7,921 nt of DNA. Source: an uncultured Methylococcaceae bacterium. Its GTDB lineage: Bacteria > Pseudomonadota > Gammaproteobacteria > Methylococcales > Methylomonadaceae. Below the pieces are notes generated by a model, which saw nothing but the letters and a program-made list of their open reading frames with translations, was not told the origin of the DNA and ran no database searches. The position numbers were made by a program, and so were the translations under genes. Positions 6,855 to 7,921 of the stretch are shown in pieces (position 1 is the first letter of the stretch; the number at the start of each line of letters is the position of its first letter). The stretch lies in contig CAJVYO010000070.1 of the NCBI GenBank assembly GCA_913009515.1, positions 1 to 7,921 on the forward strand. Reading direction: 5' to 3'.

Positions 6855-7135
6855 GAAGGTTTGTCGTCAGGTGTTTTACCGCTGATATGATAAGCAAAAG
6901 CAATGACTTCTGCGACAGCGGTATAGAGTTCGTTGGGAATTTCATCGCCTAATGGCACTTGAGCTAAGATACCGGCTAATTCGGGATCTGTTTGTAAAGG
7001 AATGCCATGTTGCTCAGCGACTTCAAGTATTTTTTCGGCTGCTGTTCCTGTACCTTTTGCGGTGACTTGAGGAGCATTCTCACCGTCATATTTTAAGGCA
7101 ACCGCTAAATCAGAGGTGTAATAAGTTTTAGGCAC
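6851..7135 (-). CDS. FlhB cytoplasmic-domain-like protein (export-switch family, NPTH missing)
   Basis: A 94-residue protein resembling the C-terminal cytoplasmic domain of FlhB/YscU, the substrate-specificity switch of flagellar and type III export. The shared core is AVALKYDGENAPQVTAKGTG, then AEKILEVAEQHGIPLQTDPELA and IPNELYTAVAEVIAFAY. The part that would hold the self-cleaving NPTH loop reads YYTSDL, so autocleavage should not occur, and there are no membrane helices. Stand-alone proteins of this kind are known in many bacteria and are usually annotated as FlhB-related; their role is poorly defined. The start is GTG at 7135: a TAG stop three codons upstream in the same frame (7142-7144) excludes an earlier start, and no clear Shine-Dalgarno sequence is seen. 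It begins 21 bp after queF and overlaps psd by 4 bp. No other flagellar gene is in the window. Confidence 0.87.
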   Translation of the reverse strand: MPKTYYTSDLAVALKYDGENAPQVTAKGTGTAAEKILEVAEQHGIPLQTDPELAGILAQVPLGDEIPNELYTAVAEVIAFAYHISGKTPDDKPS

Positions 7136-7156
7136 AGGATTCTAGGTTTGATGAAA

Positions 7157-7546
7157 TTAAGGTAATTGAACTAATTCAGGGGCTTGCCAATCAGGTTTAC
7201 GATGCTCAACAATCACTGAGGTATAAACGCCGCCGCGCACATTGAATTTCGCCGTTACCCGCATAAAATTAGGTTGTGTGACTTTAGCAAGTTCATTTAA
7301 TATTTCATTGGTGACGGCTTCATGAAAAGCACCGCGTTCACGAAAAGTCCAAAAGTAGAGTTTAAGGGCTTTTAATTCAATACAGAGCTTATCAGGCACA
7401 TATTCAATATAAATTTCTGCAAAATCAGGTTGTCCTGTTAAGGGGCATACACAGGTGAACTCTGGCGTATTGATGCGAATGGTGAAATCACGGTCAGGTT
7501 GAGGGTTTTCAAATGTTTGTAAGTCTTTGTTTGCGTAGGTTGACAT
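7157..7546 (-). CDS. queF: NADPH-dependent 7-cyano-7-deazaguanine reductase (short QueF)
   Basis: Reduces the nitrile preQ0 to the aminomethyl preQ1 with NADPH, a step in making queuosine for the tRNA wobble base. This is the short single-domain form. From the start chosen here (129 residues), the catalytic Cys is Cys34 in CVCPLTGQPDF, with Asp41 the likely proton donor. The QueF motif ELKALKLY (57-64) marks the NADPH site, and FHE (74-76) holds the substrate-binding His and Glu. An upstream in-frame ATG at 7582 would add 12 residues (MYQAIDLNTKKL). I prefer 7546 because the short family normally has about ten residues before the NPxPxRD stretch, and because a -10-like TATGAT at 7589-7594 would leave the upstream ATG with no leader. 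Neither ATG has a clear ribosome site. It is first in the operon and divergent from smc. Confidence 0.94.
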   Translation of the reverse strand: MSTYANKDLQTFENPQPDRDFTIRINTPEFTCVCPLTGQPDFAEIYIEYVPDKLCIELKALKLYFWTFRERGAFHEAVTNEILNELAKVTQPNFMRVTAKFNVRGGVYTSVIVEHRKPDWQAPELVQLP

Positions 7547-7573
7547 GAGTTTTTTAGTGTTTAAGTCGATAGC

Positions 7574-7603
7574 CTGATACATTATTGAATCATAACGTAT
7601 AAT
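7574..7603 (+). promoter_or_regulatory. Sigma70-type promoter for smc
   Basis: A perfect -10 TATAAT lies at 7598-7603, with CTGATA (7574-7579, four of six matches to TTGACA) as -35 at an 18-bp spacing. Transcription would begin near 7610, leaving about 33 bases before the smc ATG. The -35 falls within the first codons of the longer queF reading, another mild argument for the shorter queF. Confidence 0.55.
7589..7594 (-). promoter_or_regulatory. Possible -10 element for the queF operon
   Basis: TATGAT read on the - strand (five of six to TATAAT). A start site would fall near 7582, giving a leader of about 36 bases to the preferred queF ATG. I find no good -35 at 16-18 bp, so this is tentative. 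It lies inside the smc promoter spacer, so the two promoters would overlap. Confidence 0.3.
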
Positions 7604-7642
7604 GGCTCATTTTTTAGATAGGCGAGTATTTTACCAGTAAAA

Positions 7643-7921
7643 ATGAAGCTGGAAAAAATTAAACTTTCAGGATTTAAGTCATTCGTTGATACTACTATTA
7701 TTCCGATTAAAGGCAATTTAATTAGTATCGTGGGTCCGAATGGCTGTGGAAAATCCAATATTATTGATGCAGTGCGTTGGGTGATGGGCGAAAGCTCAGC
7801 TAAACACCTGCGTGGCGGTAGTATGGCTGATGTTATTTTTAACGGCTCATCTGCTCGAAAACCCGTGAGTATCGCATCCGTAGAACTTACCTTTGACAAT
7901 AGTAACGGTGAATTAGGCGGG
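7643..7921 (+). CDS. smc: Chromosome segregation ATPase Smc, N-terminal part (3'-truncated)
   Basis: The first 93 residues of an SMC protein, the condensin-type ATPase that loops and compacts DNA in the cytoplasm; full-length family members are about 1170 residues, so most of the gene lies beyond the window. The start MKLEKIKLSGFKSF is the typical SMC opening. Walker A is GPNGCGKSN at 31-39, followed by IIDAVRWVMGE and the characteristic SSAKHLRGG (51-59) and MADVIFNGS (61-69). The ATG at 7643 is fixed by alignment to the family; a purine-rich GGCGAG lies about 17 bases upstream, further than usual. Several gammaproteobacteria carry a true Smc rather than MukB, so this also argues against an enterobacterial host. 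Confidence 0.96.
   Translation, partial: MKLEKIKLSGFKSFVDTTIIPIKGNLISIVGPNGCGKSNIIDAVRWVMGESSAKHLRGGSMADVIFNGSSARKPVSIASVELTFDNSNGELGG

Noticed and set aside
7582..7899. 105-codon open frame on the - strand
   Set aside because: Antisense to the clearly coding start of smc, with no recognisable protein.
1..7921. A defence island, mobile element or CRISPR array
   Set aside because: Genes are mainly housekeeping, composition is even, and no transposase, integrase, spaced identical repeats or tRNA-linked attachment site is visible.

Overview
The window reads as ordinary chromosomal DNA from an AT-rich gammaproteobacterium. The protein types (GlnRS, a proteobacterial Psd, short single-domain QueF, Smc) fit that class. 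The combination with a CHASE2-like cyclase, a small FlhB-like protein and a membrane-tethered globin would suit a Methylococcales-type methanotroph, but that finer placement is a guess from memory and no single gene proves it. Base and codon use look even throughout (A/T-rich third positions). I see no insertion sequence, tRNA, rRNA, CRISPR array or recent island.

Left part, + strand (1-1922): the 3' portion of a membrane-bound class III nucleotidyl cyclase that is cut by the window edge, followed 9 bp later by a small lipoprotein with a carboxypeptidase-regulatory-like beta domain. A weak hairpin plus T-run follows. Middle, + strand (2002-5948): glnS (glutaminyl-tRNA synthetase), then 19 bp later a globin with an N-terminal membrane anchor. 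After a 112-bp gap with a hairpin and a direct repeat comes a large membrane-anchored coiled-coil protein. Its acidic, Pro/Glu-rich tail carries a repeated basic-aromatic motif (KLKGFF and variants).

Right part, - strand (5997-7546): a compact operon queF -> FlhB C-terminal-like gene -> psd, transcribed towards the coiled-coil gene and separated from it by a 48-bp convergent spacer with a hairpin. queF is divergent from smc, whose first 93 codons close the window on the + strand behind a good sigma70-type promoter.

Most genes are recognisable housekeeping functions: tRNA charging, phosphatidylethanolamine synthesis, queuosine synthesis and chromosome condensation. The least explained parts are the membrane-anchored globin, the KLKGFF-repeat protein, the lipoprotein with its C-terminal tail, and the NPTH-less FlhB-like protein between queF and psd. 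I find no clear evidence of a multi-gene novel system. The strongest candidate for something undescribed is the KLKGFF-repeat coiled-coil protein, possibly together with the neighbouring membrane globin.
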